Positions 17,022 through 26,686 of a DNA stretch of 64,000 nucleotides are shown here, in pieces (position 1 is the first letter of the stretch; each line of letters begins with the position of its first letter). The position numbers and the translations under genes were made by a program. The stretch lies in contig QEVO01000001.1 in NCBI GenBank assembly GCA_003577275.1, positions 620,001 to 684,000 of the forward strand. Direction: 5' to 3'. Origin of the DNA: Pseudomonadota bacterium. GTDB taxonomy: Bacteria; Pseudomonadota; Alphaproteobacteria; Sphingomonadales; Govanellaceae. The notes beneath the pieces are model-generated. The model did no database searches. It was not told the DNA's origin and was given only the letters and a program-made list of their open reading frames with translations.

Positions 17022-19055
17022 ATGGGCTTCTCTATCGACATAGATACTGGCGGGACATTCACGGACGGATTCTTATGCCAGGGCGGCGAGGTGCGTACGG
17101 TCAAGGTGCCGACGACGCCACACGACCTTACAATTTGCTTTTCCGAGTGCATTAAGGCTGGCGCCAAGGCTTTTGGGTTGAGCGATGAGGATCTTCTCTA
17201 TGATACCGATATCATTCGCTTTTCCAATACAATAGGCACCAATACGATCATTCAAAGGGACGGCACGCGCATTGGGCTTCTGATCTCCAAGGGAAGCGGT
17301 CATCCGACGCCGGCGTGCGGCGCGCCTGATAATCACGCCCTGGTGCAACCCAATATGGTGGTTGAGCTTGCCGAGGAAACGGATGAAGCCGGCGTCGTTC
17401 GTATAAGCCCGACGCCAGATGACGTCCTTCGCTCTGCCCAAAGTTTGATTGATGCGGGGGCCCGTTGCTTGGTTGTCTCCTTCTCAAACTCGGAAATAAA
17501 CCCTGCCAATGAACGCGAGGTCCGCCGCATCATCAAAGCGGAATATCCTCGCGATTACTTAGGATCAATTCCGGTTTTTCTTGCATCCGACCTGACGCCT
17601 TTTTCCGGAAATGAGGAACGGATCAACACGGTGGTTCTTAACGCCTATGTGCACGCCAAATTAACGCGGCTGCTGTATCAGGCAGGTGAAAATTTACGGC
17701 AGCGTCAGTATCGCAAAACTTTGTTTATTGGCCATAATAACGGCACGGTTGCGCGGGTGGCGAAGACACGCGCATTTCAAACATACAACTCCGGGCCAGC
17801 CGCTGGATTGCTTGGAGTACAGTGGATCGGTAAACTTTATAATAAGAGCCGTCTCATATCGACCGATATGGGGGGGACGTCATTTGACATCGCCTGGATA
17901 AAGGATGGCGAGCCAAGCTATGCGTTGCGGCCGAATGTGGAGGGCTTCGCTTGCAATCTGCCGATGATGGAGATTGCGGCGTTTGGCGCTGGCGGCGGTT
18001 CAATTGCGCGGGTAATAGATGGCGTATTGCAGGTTGGCCCTCAGTCGGCGGGGGCATTACCCGGTCCTGTATGTTTCGGACTTGGCGGTTCTGAGCCAAC
18101 CGTTACAGATGCCAATCTCGTATTGGGCATTCTTGACCCCGCTTACTTCCTAGGCGGATCCATGCGGCTTGACCGCGAGAAGGCATATTCAAGCATTACC
18201 GAAAATATCGCTACGCCTCTCGGCCTCACTGTAGAAGCCGCTGCCATTGCAATACGAGCCAAGGTTGATAGCGCCATGGGACGTGAGGTCGCCTCTGTTG
18301 CGCGCGGCTTGGGGGATGGCGAGGAGCCGATTATTATCGCCTATGGCGGTGCCGGTGGATTGCATGCATGCGCCATTGCCGAAGAGGCAGGAATTGACGC
18401 AACAATATTGACGCCGTTCTCTGCTGTTTTCTCGGCATTTTCTTCCTCACTTATCGATGTTGGGCATATATATTACCGCCGACTGGGCGTCCTGCTGGGT
18501 AGTGGCGATAGCATAAAACGTATTGAAGCGGCAATCGATGGCATGGAAAGTGAGGCCCAGCGAGATATGCGTGGCGAGGGGATCGATTTTGCCAATGTGA
18601 CCTCTCAACTACATTTTCTGATCAGCGATAAGAAAAACCATAAACAAACATTGCTTCCAGTAAGTTTGAACGTATTCCGGCAGAGCGGAACCACCGGAGT
18701 TCTTCGGCATGCGGCGGAAATAAAGGGGCTTTCGGCGGATGATATTGAAGTGGATACCCTTGGTTATCTGGCGCAGGCCCCGGTAAGCCCATATAGCCCT
18801 TTTCTAAGGGCGCGAGCGGACGTTCCCGTCGGTAATGCCGTCAAAGGAAAAAGGTCTGTCTATGACGCAAGGGAGAAGAAAGCTATCGACATTCCCGTTT
18901 ATGACCGTGACTTGCTGTTCTCCAGCCATACTCTAACGGGCCCAGCGATCGTAGAATCGGAGCAAACGACAATCTTTGTCCAAAGAGGATGGCGACTTTC
19001 CATTGATGACTACAATAACGCTAAGTTGGAAGGAGACCGCCGCCGTGAAAGTTAG
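17022..19055 (+). CDS. HyuA-type subunit of an ATP-dependent ketone-carboxylase-like enzyme (first copy)
   Basis: A 677-aa ATP-binding subunit of the hydantoinase A/oxoprolinase family. It begins SIDIDTGGTFTDGF (phosphate-binding loop), then has SNTIGTNTIIQRDGTRIG (about 70-90), YNSGPAAG, STDMGGTSFDIAW (second phosphate loop, about 285) and AYGGAGGLHACAIAEEAG (about 445). ATG 17022 is preferred over the adjacent GTG 17019 because relatives begin just before the DTGG strand. The gene overlaps the next one by 11 bp. In acetophenone carboxylase two HyuA-like subunits of about 70 and 75 kDa occur; this would match the smaller. Its role is ATP-dependent activation of ketone enolate or bicarbonate for carboxylation (inference from the gene set). 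Confidence 0.9.
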   Translation: MGFSIDIDTGGTFTDGFLCQGGEVRTVKVPTTPHDLTICFSECIKAGAKAFGLSDEDLLYDTDIIRFSNTIGTNTIIQRDGTRIGLLISKGSGHPTPACGAPDNHALVQPNMVVELAEETDEAGVVRISPTPDDVLRSAQSLIDAGARCLVVSFSNSEINPANEREVRRIIKAEYPRDYLGSIPVFLASDLTPFSGNEERINTVVLNAYVHAKLTRLLYQAGENLRQRQYRKTLFIGHNNGTVARVAKTRAFQTYNSGPAAGLLGVQWIGKLYNKSRLISTDMGGTSFDIAWIKDGEPSYALRPNVEGFACNLPMMEIAAFGAGGGSIARVIDGVLQVGPQSAGALPGPVCFGLGGSEPTVTDANLVLGILDPAYFLGGSMRLDREKAYSSITENIATPLGLTVEAAAIAIRAKVDSAMGREVASVARGLGDGEEPIIIAYGGAGGLHACAIAEEAGIDATILTPFSAVFSAFSSSLIDVGHIYYRRLGVLLGSGDSIKRIEAAIDGMESEAQRDMRGEGIDFANVTSQLHFLISDKKNHKQTLLPVSLNVFRQSGTTGVLRHAAEIKGLSADDIEVDTLGYLAQAPVSPYSPFLRARADVPVGNAVKGKRSVYDAREKKAIDIPVYDRDLLFSSHTLTGPAIVESEQTTIFVQRGWRLSIDDYNNAKLEGDRRRES

Positions 19056-19374
19056 GATCACAGAGAATCTCGACATTGATCTCACCAAGGTAATGTGGTG
19101 CTGCCATAATTGCAGTCAAGCGATCATTGATGCTCGCGAGAACTATAAGAAGGGTCTTTTAATTGCGGAGCGGCAACTTGAAGAGGTTCATCCGTCGCTG
19201 GTTTCGGGGCAAAAGTTCAGCTTCACCCATGACCAAAAGTATTGCCGACTGATTGAGTTTTATTGCCCGAATTGCGGAATTATGGTCGAAAACGAATATC
19301 TTCCGCCAGGCCATCCGCTCACCCACGATATTGAACTTGATATTGACGCTCTTAATGCGAAGCATGGTGTGTAA
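19045..19374 (+). CDS. Small zinc-ribbon subunit, acetone/acetophenone carboxylase gamma-like
   Basis: A small cytoplasmic protein of 109 aa started at GTG 19045, with AAGGAG about 10 nt upstream; the open frame extends further 5' inside the preceding gene but without support. It carries C20-x2-C23 and C74-x2-C77 (FYCPNCG), which would bind Zn2+ as a zinc ribbon, plus lone Cys19 and Cys67. ATP-dependent acetone and acetophenone carboxylases contain such a small subunit of about 15-20 kDa besides HyuA and HyuB subunits. Its position between the HyuA gene (11-bp overlap) and the UroD-like gene (next codon) supports that role. It is short for the family. Confidence 0.72.
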   Translation: MKVRITENLDIDLTKVMWCCHNCSQAIIDARENYKKGLLIAERQLEEVHPSLVSGQKFSFTHDQKYCRLIEFYCPNCGIMVENEYLPPGHPLTHDIELDIDALNAKHGV

Positions 19375-20343
19375 ATGACGACGCCAAGGCAGGTATTCGA
19401 TGAGTATCTTGCGGGCCGGGCGCGGCGGCACGTGGTTGCTCCATTTGCGGAGCATCTGGCGGCGCGCATTGCCGGTACTAATTACCAAGCAATGACTGCT
19501 GATGCGGCGAGCTGGGCGGCATCCCTTCAAAAGATGGCCAGTTTTTTGAAGCTTGATGGCGTTATTGTCGGCGCCGACACGACTTTGCTGGCGGAGGCCA
19601 TGGGAGCGCCCATCATATGGCGGGGCGATTGGCCGGAAATAGGCGGAAGACCGGTTTCCATGGCTGGAGATTTTAATCATCATGGCCGGCTTGGAACCGC
19701 TGTTGAAACGGCAAATAGACTATTTCAAATAATTCGTGGCACCCATGGCTGTATAGCCGCCATGGTTGGACCGATGACGCTTGCTAATCAGATTTATGGC
19801 GCGGAAAACGCACGCGAAGGATTGGGCACGCTGAAGGCGGCGTTAGTATCGGTAGCAGAGGCATTTTCTAAGACGCGGCCAGATATTTTGTTGCTGCTTG
19901 AAAGCGCAAACCTTACAGAATGCGCAAATATTTCCCACTATCGCCGGATTATTAGTGCGATTAAGAATGTAGCGTCCTATTACAACATAAAACTTGGCAT
20001 ATATGCTGAAGATTTCGCGTATGCGCAACTCTTGGAAATTTCACATCTTAACGCGGATTTATATATTTTTGGCGGGACATCATGCCAGTCGAGACCGCCC
20101 ATTAATGATCTTGAGAACGTCAATGCGGGGTTGGGAATTGCGCTGCATATGGATAATTTCGCCAGGATAGCGCCAGACGCTTTAGATTTTATGAAAGATC
20201 GGAACGATAATCCTGCTTTGTTCATCACAAGTTTTGGAGAAATCGCGGCTGATGCAGAGATTGAGAATATCCGCAATTTTTTGACCGATATTGGAAATAT
20301 TTCCTTAGAGGAAAAGAGACAGGAGGAGTCAATTGGGATTTAA
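19375..20343 (+). CDS. Uroporphyrinogen-decarboxylase-superfamily protein within the carboxylase operon
   Basis: A 322-aa (about 35 kDa) protein that looks like a UroD/MtaA-type TIM barrel. The N-terminal part FLKLDGVIVGADTTLLAEAM and VGPMTLANQIYG (about residues 131-142) resemble the strand-loop patterns of that superfamily. HMDNFARIAPDALDF further on is compatible. The Cys/His zinc ligands of the methyltransferase members are not obvious. It starts at the codon after the gamma-subunit stop and overlaps the next gene by 11 bp, so translation is probably coupled. It may be an accessory subunit, comparable in size to the 34-kDa fifth subunit of acetophenone carboxylase. That equivalence is inference; the superfamily call rests on motifs only. 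Confidence 0.6.
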   Translation: MTTPRQVFDEYLAGRARRHVVAPFAEHLAARIAGTNYQAMTADAASWAASLQKMASFLKLDGVIVGADTTLLAEAMGAPIIWRGDWPEIGGRPVSMAGDFNHHGRLGTAVETANRLFQIIRGTHGCIAAMVGPMTLANQIYGAENAREGLGTLKAALVSVAEAFSKTRPDILLLLESANLTECANISHYRRIISAIKNVASYYNIKLGIYAEDFAYAQLLEISHLNADLYIFGGTSCQSRPPINDLENVNAGLGIALHMDNFARIAPDALDFMKDRNDNPALFITSFGEIAADAEIENIRNFLTDIGNISLEEKRQEESIGI

Positions 20344-22519
20344 CATTGGCATAGACATCGGCGGCACCTTCACCGACTGTTTTATTGCGGATGCAGGGGG
20401 GAAAAACCTGGCTTGCAAGACCCCAACGACGCATTACGATCTTTCGGTCGGTTTCATGAAGGGAATTAAAGAGCTGGCCAGATTATACGGCAAGCCACTC
20501 GAGGCATTTCTTGCCGAGTGTGACTCTGTGCGCTACTCAACCACGGTCGGGACAAACGCGGTTATTGAACGGACTGGCCCTAAACTTGGCTTGATTACGA
20601 CGGCAGGTTTTGAAGACACTATATATATCGGCCGCGCCAGAAGCTGGGGAGACGGCGCTTCCCTGACCGAGATGCGCGATCAGGCCAGAGTGCAAAAGCC
20701 TGAGCCCCTGATCCAGCCTGATATGGTGGTGGGCATCCGGGAGCGCATAGATTCCTCTGGCAAAGTCGTCATGCCTCTATCGCGTGAAGATGTTCTTAGA
20801 AAAGTGCAGACCCTTGTCGATCGCGGCGCCATGGGATTTGTCGTAAGCCTTTTATGGTCATTTAGAAACCCCGAACACGAACGCATGATCAAAGAGATTA
20901 TAGAAGAGGAATATCCTGAGGATTATTTGGGATCCTTGCCTGTCATATTGTCATCTGACGTGTCCGCAAAAGGAGGAGAATACCCCCGCACCATGACGGC
21001 CGTAGTTAATGCCTACATTCATGGGCTGATGGCGGATGAGTTAAACAAGCTTAGTAATGAATTGCGAGATGGCGGTTTTAGACGCCCAATTACATTGGTC
21101 CACAATACCGGCGGAACCAAGAAGGCGTCAAGAACGCGGGCCGTTCTTACTCACAACGCTGGTCCTGTAGCAGGAATGTATGGCGCGGTGTTTCAGGGTC
21201 GGATTACTGGCGACCGCAATATCATCTTCACGGATATGGGAGGCACATCTTTCGACATTGGCGTGATCGCCAACGGACAGACGAGGTCGCATGACTTTGC
21301 TCCGGTCATTGACCGCTGGCGGACAAACATTCCGGCCATTGAAGTGAAGTCCATTGGAGCCGGGGGCGGATCCATTGCCTGGATCAATAAAATTATGGGC
21401 AATACTCTTCAGGTAGGTCCGCGATCGTCGGGCTCAATGCCAGGCCCCGCCTGCTACAATCAAGGCGGGGAGGAGCCGACCGTAACTGACGCTGATTTGG
21501 TGCTTGGGTTTTACAATCCAGACAATTATCTCGGCGGCAAGATGTCGCTGGACCCCGAACTCGCGACTGATGTCATAAAGGAGAAGATTGCGCGACCGCT
21601 TGACATTACCGTGGCGGAGGCGGCGTGGCGCATCAGGCGCCTGGTTGATGCTCAAATGGGGCAGGAAGCGTTCAACGAGGTCGCGCTTAAGGGCCACGAT
21701 CCGCGCGTATTCTCGCTTTATGCTTGCGGCGGCGCCGGCGCGGCGCATGCCTGCAACTTTGCAGGGCATATCGGCGTTAATAGAATTATTGTTCCATTCA
21801 GTTCCTCGGTATACGGGGCTTTTGGCGCCTCAATCATGAATATCAGGGAAATCTGGGAACGTAGCCTGTCGCTGAAAATATTACGCGGAACGGATCAAAG
21901 GTATCTGGAAGATATTGAAGCATTCAACCGCCCGGTGCGCGAACTGAAAGAACTGGCGGTTCGAGACCTGCGTCTTGAGGGATACTCAGAAAACCAGATT
22001 TCATTCACGCTCGATCTGGATATGCGGTACGGCGGCAGCCAATACAACCTCACAAAAGTCACCTTTTCGCGCTTTGAGCTTAAAAGCGCCGAAGACTATC
22101 GTGAATTATGCGATCTCTTCATCGTTCGCTATGCCGAGGCCTATTCGGCCGAGGCGGGATTCCCGCAAGGCGGCATCAGCATTGAAGGCTTCCGCCTAAC
22201 CGCAGAAGTCATAGGCGCGGATAAAAATATGCCAGCGGAAAAAATGGATGAAATTCAGCCGGATCGCAAATCCTTGAAGGGTCAGCGGCCCATCTACTGG
22301 GATCCCGCGGATGGATATGTCGACACGAATATTTTTGATTGGGCGGCGTTACGCCCGGGAAACCAACTTGCTGGCCCTGCGGTTATAGAATCTCCCCACA
22401 CCACTTTTGTTGTGCCCAAGGGGTGGCTGTTCTCAATGGATATGCATCGCAATGGCATTGTAGAACGGGTTCAGCTTAATACCAAAGCCCAAGGCAGACG
22501 CATGGAGAAAGTGCTATGA
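20333..22519 (+). CDS. HyuA-type subunit of an ATP-dependent ketone-carboxylase-like enzyme (second copy)
   Basis: A 728-aa hydantoinase A/oxoprolinase-family subunit. It starts at TTG 20333, with AGGAGG just upstream inside the previous gene. Motifs are GIDIGGTFTDCF (N-terminus), STTVGTNAVIERTGPKLG (about 65-85), THNAGPVAGMYG (about 270), FTDMGGTSFDIGV (about 297) and YACGGAGAAHACNFAGHIG (about 465). It would be the larger HyuA-like partner of a two-HyuA complex as in acetophenone carboxylase. It overlaps the HyuB gene by 4 bp (ATGA). The operon encodes two different HyuA chains but one HyuB, supporting an alpha, alpha', beta, gamma type complex rather than a simple hydantoinase. Confidence 0.9.
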   Translation: MGFNIGIDIGGTFTDCFIADAGGKNLACKTPTTHYDLSVGFMKGIKELARLYGKPLEAFLAECDSVRYSTTVGTNAVIERTGPKLGLITTAGFEDTIYIGRARSWGDGASLTEMRDQARVQKPEPLIQPDMVVGIRERIDSSGKVVMPLSREDVLRKVQTLVDRGAMGFVVSLLWSFRNPEHERMIKEIIEEEYPEDYLGSLPVILSSDVSAKGGEYPRTMTAVVNAYIHGLMADELNKLSNELRDGGFRRPITLVHNTGGTKKASRTRAVLTHNAGPVAGMYGAVFQGRITGDRNIIFTDMGGTSFDIGVIANGQTRSHDFAPVIDRWRTNIPAIEVKSIGAGGGSIAWINKIMGNTLQVGPRSSGSMPGPACYNQGGEEPTVTDADLVLGFYNPDNYLGGKMSLDPELATDVIKEKIARPLDITVAEAAWRIRRLVDAQMGQEAFNEVALKGHDPRVFSLYACGGAGAAHACNFAGHIGVNRIIVPFSSSVYGAFGASIMNIREIWERSLSLKILRGTDQRYLEDIEAFNRPVRELKELAVRDLRLEGYSENQISFTLDLDMRYGGSQYNLTKVTFSRFELKSAEDYRELCDLFIVRYAEAYSAEAGFPQGGISIEGFRLTAEVIGADKNMPAEKMDEIQPDRKSLKGQRPIYWDPADGYVDTNIFDWAALRPGNQLAGPAVIESPHTTFVVPKGWLFSMDMHRNGIVERVQLNTKAQGRRMEKVL

Positions 22520-24600
22520 GCGCAAAAACCTATGATAGAGACCATGAGGTTGTGCAGCGGCTGCGGCCTGAACCCATGACGCCTGAGGAAGCAGCGGCGC
22601 AAGGCGCTATCGCGGATATCGATTTCGAGATCTTTTGCCACAAAATGCAAATGATAACTCATGAGGGCAAGGAGACGACGATGAAACTGGGCGCATCAAC
22701 GGCGATGCGTGCAGGAGACATCGCCTTTGGCATCTTCACGGCCCAGGGAGACCTTTCTATTTGCGCAACGGGCATTTACCATCACGCGGTTCTTGGACAG
22801 ATTCCGATCAAATATATCGTTAAGCATTGGCTCAACGAATCTGCGGTCAGCGTCAACGATGGGGATTCATTTTTTTACAACGACCCATTCTATGGCGGCG
22901 TTCATGCGGCAGACATGGGTCTGGCTATCCCCGTATTTTACGATGGCCGGCTGATCTGCTTTGTTGGCGCGGCGGTGCATACGGGGGAATGCGGCGGCAG
23001 CGAGCCTGGCGGATTCGTTCAGAATGCCAAATCAAAATATGATGAAGGGCTTATTGCGCCACCCATCAAGGTGGGCGAGAATTATACGCTGCGCGAAGAT
23101 ATTCTAAATATGTTCGCGGCCATGAATCGCGATCCGAGAGCCATGATTCTGGATATTAAGGCGCGCTTGGCGGCGGCCCGCATAGCGCAACGTCGTATCT
23201 TGGAGGTTGTCGAAGAACAGGGAGTGGAGTTTTTCGTAGGCTCTCTGCGTCGTGTTCTCAAAGTGACGAGCGAGGCGGCCCGCAGGAAAGTATCTCTTCT
23301 AAATGACGGCGTTTACCGCCAGCCTCGCTTTCTTGACATGATTGGCACGGAAGCTGGCCTGGTGAAAATAAATCTGGCGGTCATTAAGAAAGGCGATCGG
23401 CTGACCCTGGATTTGACAGGCAGCTCTCCCATGATGGGGGGCAAGCCCATGAATTGTTTTTTCCAAGGCATCATTGGCCTTGCCATGGTCTACTTCTGTG
23501 GTTGGTTCTTTAATGATCTACCGGCCAATAATGGCCTTCTGGAAGCCGTGGATTGGAAATTTCCGGATGACAGCTTCATTAATGCGCATGGCGACACTTC
23601 AACATCCCTCGCCCCGGTGGTGCAGGTCTGTTTCTCGCTGGGCATGTTTCTTTGCGGCGCCAAAATGGTATACAGCAGCAACCCCGATCGGGCATCCGCG
23701 CCATGGTACATGGGGTTTGGCTGCCCCATTTATGCCGGCCGGAACCAGCATGGGGAACCGGTGGCGGACGTTACGCCCGAGGTAAATGGCGGCGGCGGCG
23801 GTGCGCTCTCCGATCATGATGGCGCCGATGTTGCGGGCGCTTGGTTCGCCACCCTTAGCGATTGCACCGATGTCGAAATAACCGAAACTGACCGGCCAAT
23901 CCTATACCTTTCTCGCAATTTGTTCAGCGGCTCCGTTGGCCATGGAAAATATCGCGGCGGCGCCGGGGTTGGGATTGCCATGATGGTTCACCATGTTCCA
24001 GAACTGGCCATGGGGGCATTCGGTTCCGGCGCTCATTTTCCCATGACCCTTGGACTTTTTGGCGGCTACGCCGTACCGCCGACGTTCATTCAGGTTGTTC
24101 AGGGCAGCAATATGGACCAACTGATGCACGACAATAAAGAGCCGCTGCCGCGCAACTTGACGGAGGTTTATGACGCCGCCAATCCCGAGCGGGGAGAACG
24201 AGCATTTGAAGATGTAAATATGTTGGTCAGGCCGCTTCATAATGGAGATACTTATTATATGTCTGTTGGCGGCGGTGGCGGCTATGGTGACGCCATTCAG
24301 CGCGATCCTGAAGCCGTCCTGCGCGATTTGAAATTTGGCAGAATCACGGCCTGGGCAGCGCAAAACATATATCACGTGGTCTATGACGCAGAGGCTTTGC
24401 GACTGGATGAGGCGGCCACGCAGTCTCGTCGGCAAGAAGTGCTGGAAGCGCGCAAGAAAATTGGCCGGCCTTATGACGAATTCATGGCGGATTGGCAAAA
24501 ACTGTCCCCGCCCAATGATATTACGCAATATTACGGAGCCTATCCGTATCCTGAGAAGGGCGTTGCGCCGCAACCGATGACGTTAGCCGCGACGATGTGA
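22516..24600 (+). CDS. HyuB-type (large) subunit of an ATP-dependent ketone-carboxylase-like enzyme
   Basis: A 694-aa hydantoinase B/oxoprolinase-family subunit, longer than the HyuB at 8.7 kb (535 aa) and in the size class of acetone/acetophenone carboxylase catalytic subunits. Features are FFYNDPFYGGVHAADM (about residues 115-130), GAAVHTGECGGSEPGG (about 155), VNGGGGGALSDHDGADVAG (about 425) and the C-terminal SVGGGGGYGDAIQRDPE. It is translationally coupled to the preceding HyuA gene (4-bp overlap) and followed by an acyl-CoA ligase after 9 bp. It probably contributes the active site that joins CO2 or bicarbonate to a ketone carbon; the ketone itself cannot be read from sequence. Confidence 0.9.
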   Translation: MSAKTYDRDHEVVQRLRPEPMTPEEAAAQGAIADIDFEIFCHKMQMITHEGKETTMKLGASTAMRAGDIAFGIFTAQGDLSICATGIYHHAVLGQIPIKYIVKHWLNESAVSVNDGDSFFYNDPFYGGVHAADMGLAIPVFYDGRLICFVGAAVHTGECGGSEPGGFVQNAKSKYDEGLIAPPIKVGENYTLREDILNMFAAMNRDPRAMILDIKARLAAARIAQRRILEVVEEQGVEFFVGSLRRVLKVTSEAARRKVSLLNDGVYRQPRFLDMIGTEAGLVKINLAVIKKGDRLTLDLTGSSPMMGGKPMNCFFQGIIGLAMVYFCGWFFNDLPANNGLLEAVDWKFPDDSFINAHGDTSTSLAPVVQVCFSLGMFLCGAKMVYSSNPDRASAPWYMGFGCPIYAGRNQHGEPVADVTPEVNGGGGGALSDHDGADVAGAWFATLSDCTDVEITETDRPILYLSRNLFSGSVGHGKYRGGAGVGIAMMVHHVPELAMGAFGSGAHFPMTLGLFGGYAVPPTFIQVVQGSNMDQLMHDNKEPLPRNLTEVYDAANPERGERAFEDVNMLVRPLHNGDTYYMSVGGGGGYGDAIQRDPEAVLRDLKFGRITAWAAQNIYHVVYDAEALRLDEAATQSRRQEVLEARKKIGRPYDEFMADWQKLSPPNDITQYYGAYPYPEKGVAPQPMTLAATM

Positions 24601-24609
24601 GGTGATTTG

Positions 24610-26208
24610 ATGGCGCTTCAACCGTTGGATATGAGAAGCCGCACTGTTCACCAAATTCTGGCGGACAGAGTTGATCGTTACGGCAATCGGGATTTTATCC
24701 GGTTTTGTGATCAAGTTTTCGGATTTCAGGATTTAGACCGGGAATCGAACAGGGTCGCTGCCGGTCTCCAGGCCCTCGGCGTTGCCAAGGGCGATAAGGT
24801 TGCGATCATGCTTGAAAACCGACCCGAATATCTTTTCCTGTGGTTTGGCCTGTCAAAACTTGGCGCCGTGGAAGTGCCTTTGAATACGGCGCATAAGGGA
24901 GACCTTCTCGCTTATATGATCAACCACTCTGATTGCCGTATGATAGTAATTGAATCGTTATATGTTGCTGAGTTGGCGTTTTGCTTGAAGGATCTAAGCA
25001 AGCTTGAAAAGGTAATCGTCATGGATGAGAGTGGCGTCTCCCTGTCGCTGCCCAGGATTAGCTATGACGCGCTGACAAGCAATGACGGAAAGTTCGATGC
25101 GCCTGAAGTGACATGGTCGGACCCATTGGCGATTCTCTTTACATCAGGTACGACTGGCCCCTCGAAAGGAGCGGTTCTGCCGCAAAACTATCCGCTTCAC
25201 CTTGCCGAAACCATAGTCAAGACCGCCCGCTACACCGAAGCGGATTGCCTGTACAATGCCTTACCGCTCTTTCATGGCAATGCGCAATTCCTGTCAACCA
25301 TGCCAGCCCTGCTGAGCGGCGCCAGGATGGTGCTGGCGCCGCGTTTCTCGGCATCCAATTTCTGGAGCGATGTACGGCAGTACGGTTGCACTGAATTCAA
25401 TTATATAGGGGGCATCATTCCGATTCTGCTCAAGGCGGAAGAACGGCCGGACGATGCCGATAATCCTTTACGCATCATGTTTGGCGGCGGCTGCCCCGTA
25501 AATTTATTTGATCCCTTTCAAAAACGATTTGGCGTCAAGCTGATTGAGGGTTATGGCATGAGTGAAATCGGCCTGCCGCTGATGAATTCAATCGATGATC
25601 CCAGGTCCGGGAATTGTGGCCGCGTCCACCCTGATTATGAAACAAAGCTGGTGGACGATGATGGCGTCGAGGTGGATGTCGACATGCCGGGGGAACTTCT
25701 GATCCGTTCAAAGAAACCATATTCCATGCTGCTTGAATACTACAATATGCCGGAAAAGACGGTGGAAGCCTGGCGCGATCTTTGGTTTCATACCGGCGAT
25801 TACCTACGGCGCGATCAAGATGGCTACTATTATTTTATTGATCGCAAGAAAGATGCGCTGCGTCGCAACGGCGAGAACATTTCCTCCTATGAAGTAGAGA
25901 GAACGATCAACTCTCATCCGGCGGTTCTTGAATCCGCGGCAGTGGCCGTGGTGTCGGATCTTGCGGAAGATGAGGTCATGGTATGCCTATCTTGTAGGCA
26001 AGGAAAAACCGTAACGCCTGAAGAACTTATCCAGTTCTGCGAACAGCGCATGGCTTATTTCATGGTGCCGCGCTACGTAAGGATCATGGATGAGCTTCCC
26101 AAGACCCCAACGCAGAGGATCCAAAAATATCGCCTGCGTGAAGAAGGAGTGACTTCGGATACATGGGATCGGGGCCATATATCAAAAAGGAAAAAAAATG
26201 TCGGCTGA
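24610..26208 (+). CDS. AMP-forming acyl-CoA ligase
   Basis: An adenylate-forming enzyme of 532 aa that converts a carboxylate, ATP and CoA to acyl-CoA. It contains the P-loop FTSGTTGPSKGA (residues 177-188), the A5 motif EGYGMSE (about 318), the A7-A8 region WFHTGDYLRRDQDGYYYFID, then RNGENISSYEVE, and the A10 region ending in RIQKYR with the conserved Lys. ATG 24610 follows a GAGGTGA site. Located after the carboxylase genes, it is the counterpart of the 3-oxoacid (benzoylacetate-type) CoA ligase that accompanies acetophenone carboxylase. It would trap the unstable 3-oxoacid as a thioester (inference). It overlaps the next gene by 11 bp. Confidence 0.92.
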   Translation: MALQPLDMRSRTVHQILADRVDRYGNRDFIRFCDQVFGFQDLDRESNRVAAGLQALGVAKGDKVAIMLENRPEYLFLWFGLSKLGAVEVPLNTAHKGDLLAYMINHSDCRMIVIESLYVAELAFCLKDLSKLEKVIVMDESGVSLSLPRISYDALTSNDGKFDAPEVTWSDPLAILFTSGTTGPSKGAVLPQNYPLHLAETIVKTARYTEADCLYNALPLFHGNAQFLSTMPALLSGARMVLAPRFSASNFWSDVRQYGCTEFNYIGGIIPILLKAEERPDDADNPLRIMFGGGCPVNLFDPFQKRFGVKLIEGYGMSEIGLPLMNSIDDPRSGNCGRVHPDYETKLVDDDGVEVDVDMPGELLIRSKKPYSMLLEYYNMPEKTVEAWRDLWFHTGDYLRRDQDGYYYFIDRKKDALRRNGENISSYEVERTINSHPAVLESAAVAVVSDLAEDEVMVCLSCRQGKTVTPEELIQFCEQRMAYFMVPRYVRIMDELPKTPTQRIQKYRLREEGVTSDTWDRGHISKRKKNVG

Positions 26209-26686
26209 ATTTGTAAGCGACCTACCGTCAGAAGTTGCGCCTGAGACATCATGCCCGCCGATCCGGTCAGGCATCTTCACTCATTCCGTAAGTGGGGAAA
26301 ATGATGAGCCAAGCCTTCTAGGCGGGTATTGTTGCGCCTGCGATAGCTATCACTTTCCTCGCAGCCGGTATTGCCGCCGCTGTCTTGGGGCGGTTGAGGA
26401 AGCCAGAATCGGCGGTTCGGGAAGAATATACAGTTTCACGGCGGTGCGCACGAAGCCGCCATTCGGCCTGCCTCAACCCTATGGCGTGGGGTTTGTGGAT
26501 CTTACCCACAGCGGACTGCGCGTTCTTGGCTTGATTGATCCCGGCTCTATTGATGATTGCGTCATTGGGGATCCGGTGGTGCTGGCCGTCAAGCCGTTAG
26601 GTCATGATGGAACAGGGCAAGCATGTTTGCGCCCCTATTTTACACTGATGAAAAATGATACCAAACCAGCGGGATCGCGGGCATGA
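26198..26686 (+). CDS. DUF35 / OB-fold zinc-ribbon acyl-CoA-associated protein
   Basis: A 162-aa protein with a rubredoxin-like zinc ribbon (GYCCACDSYHFPRSRYCRRC, about residues 43-62) followed by an OB fold (SGRIYSFTAV, then YGVGFVDLTHSGLRVLG). DUF35 proteins bind and assist SCP2-type thiolases, hydratases and aldolases in sterol and ketone degradation. It overlaps the thiolase gene by 4 bp, the usual pairing. It therefore probably forms a complex with that thiolase and positions the acyl-CoA substrate. It has no catalytic motif of its own. Confidence 0.85.
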   Translation: MSAEFVSDLPSEVAPETSCPPIRSGIFTHSVSGENDEPSLLGGYCCACDSYHFPRSRYCRRCLGAVEEARIGGSGRIYSFTAVRTKPPFGLPQPYGVGFVDLTHSGLRVLGLIDPGSIDDCVIGDPVVLAVKPLGHDGTGQACLRPYFTLMKNDTKPAGSRA

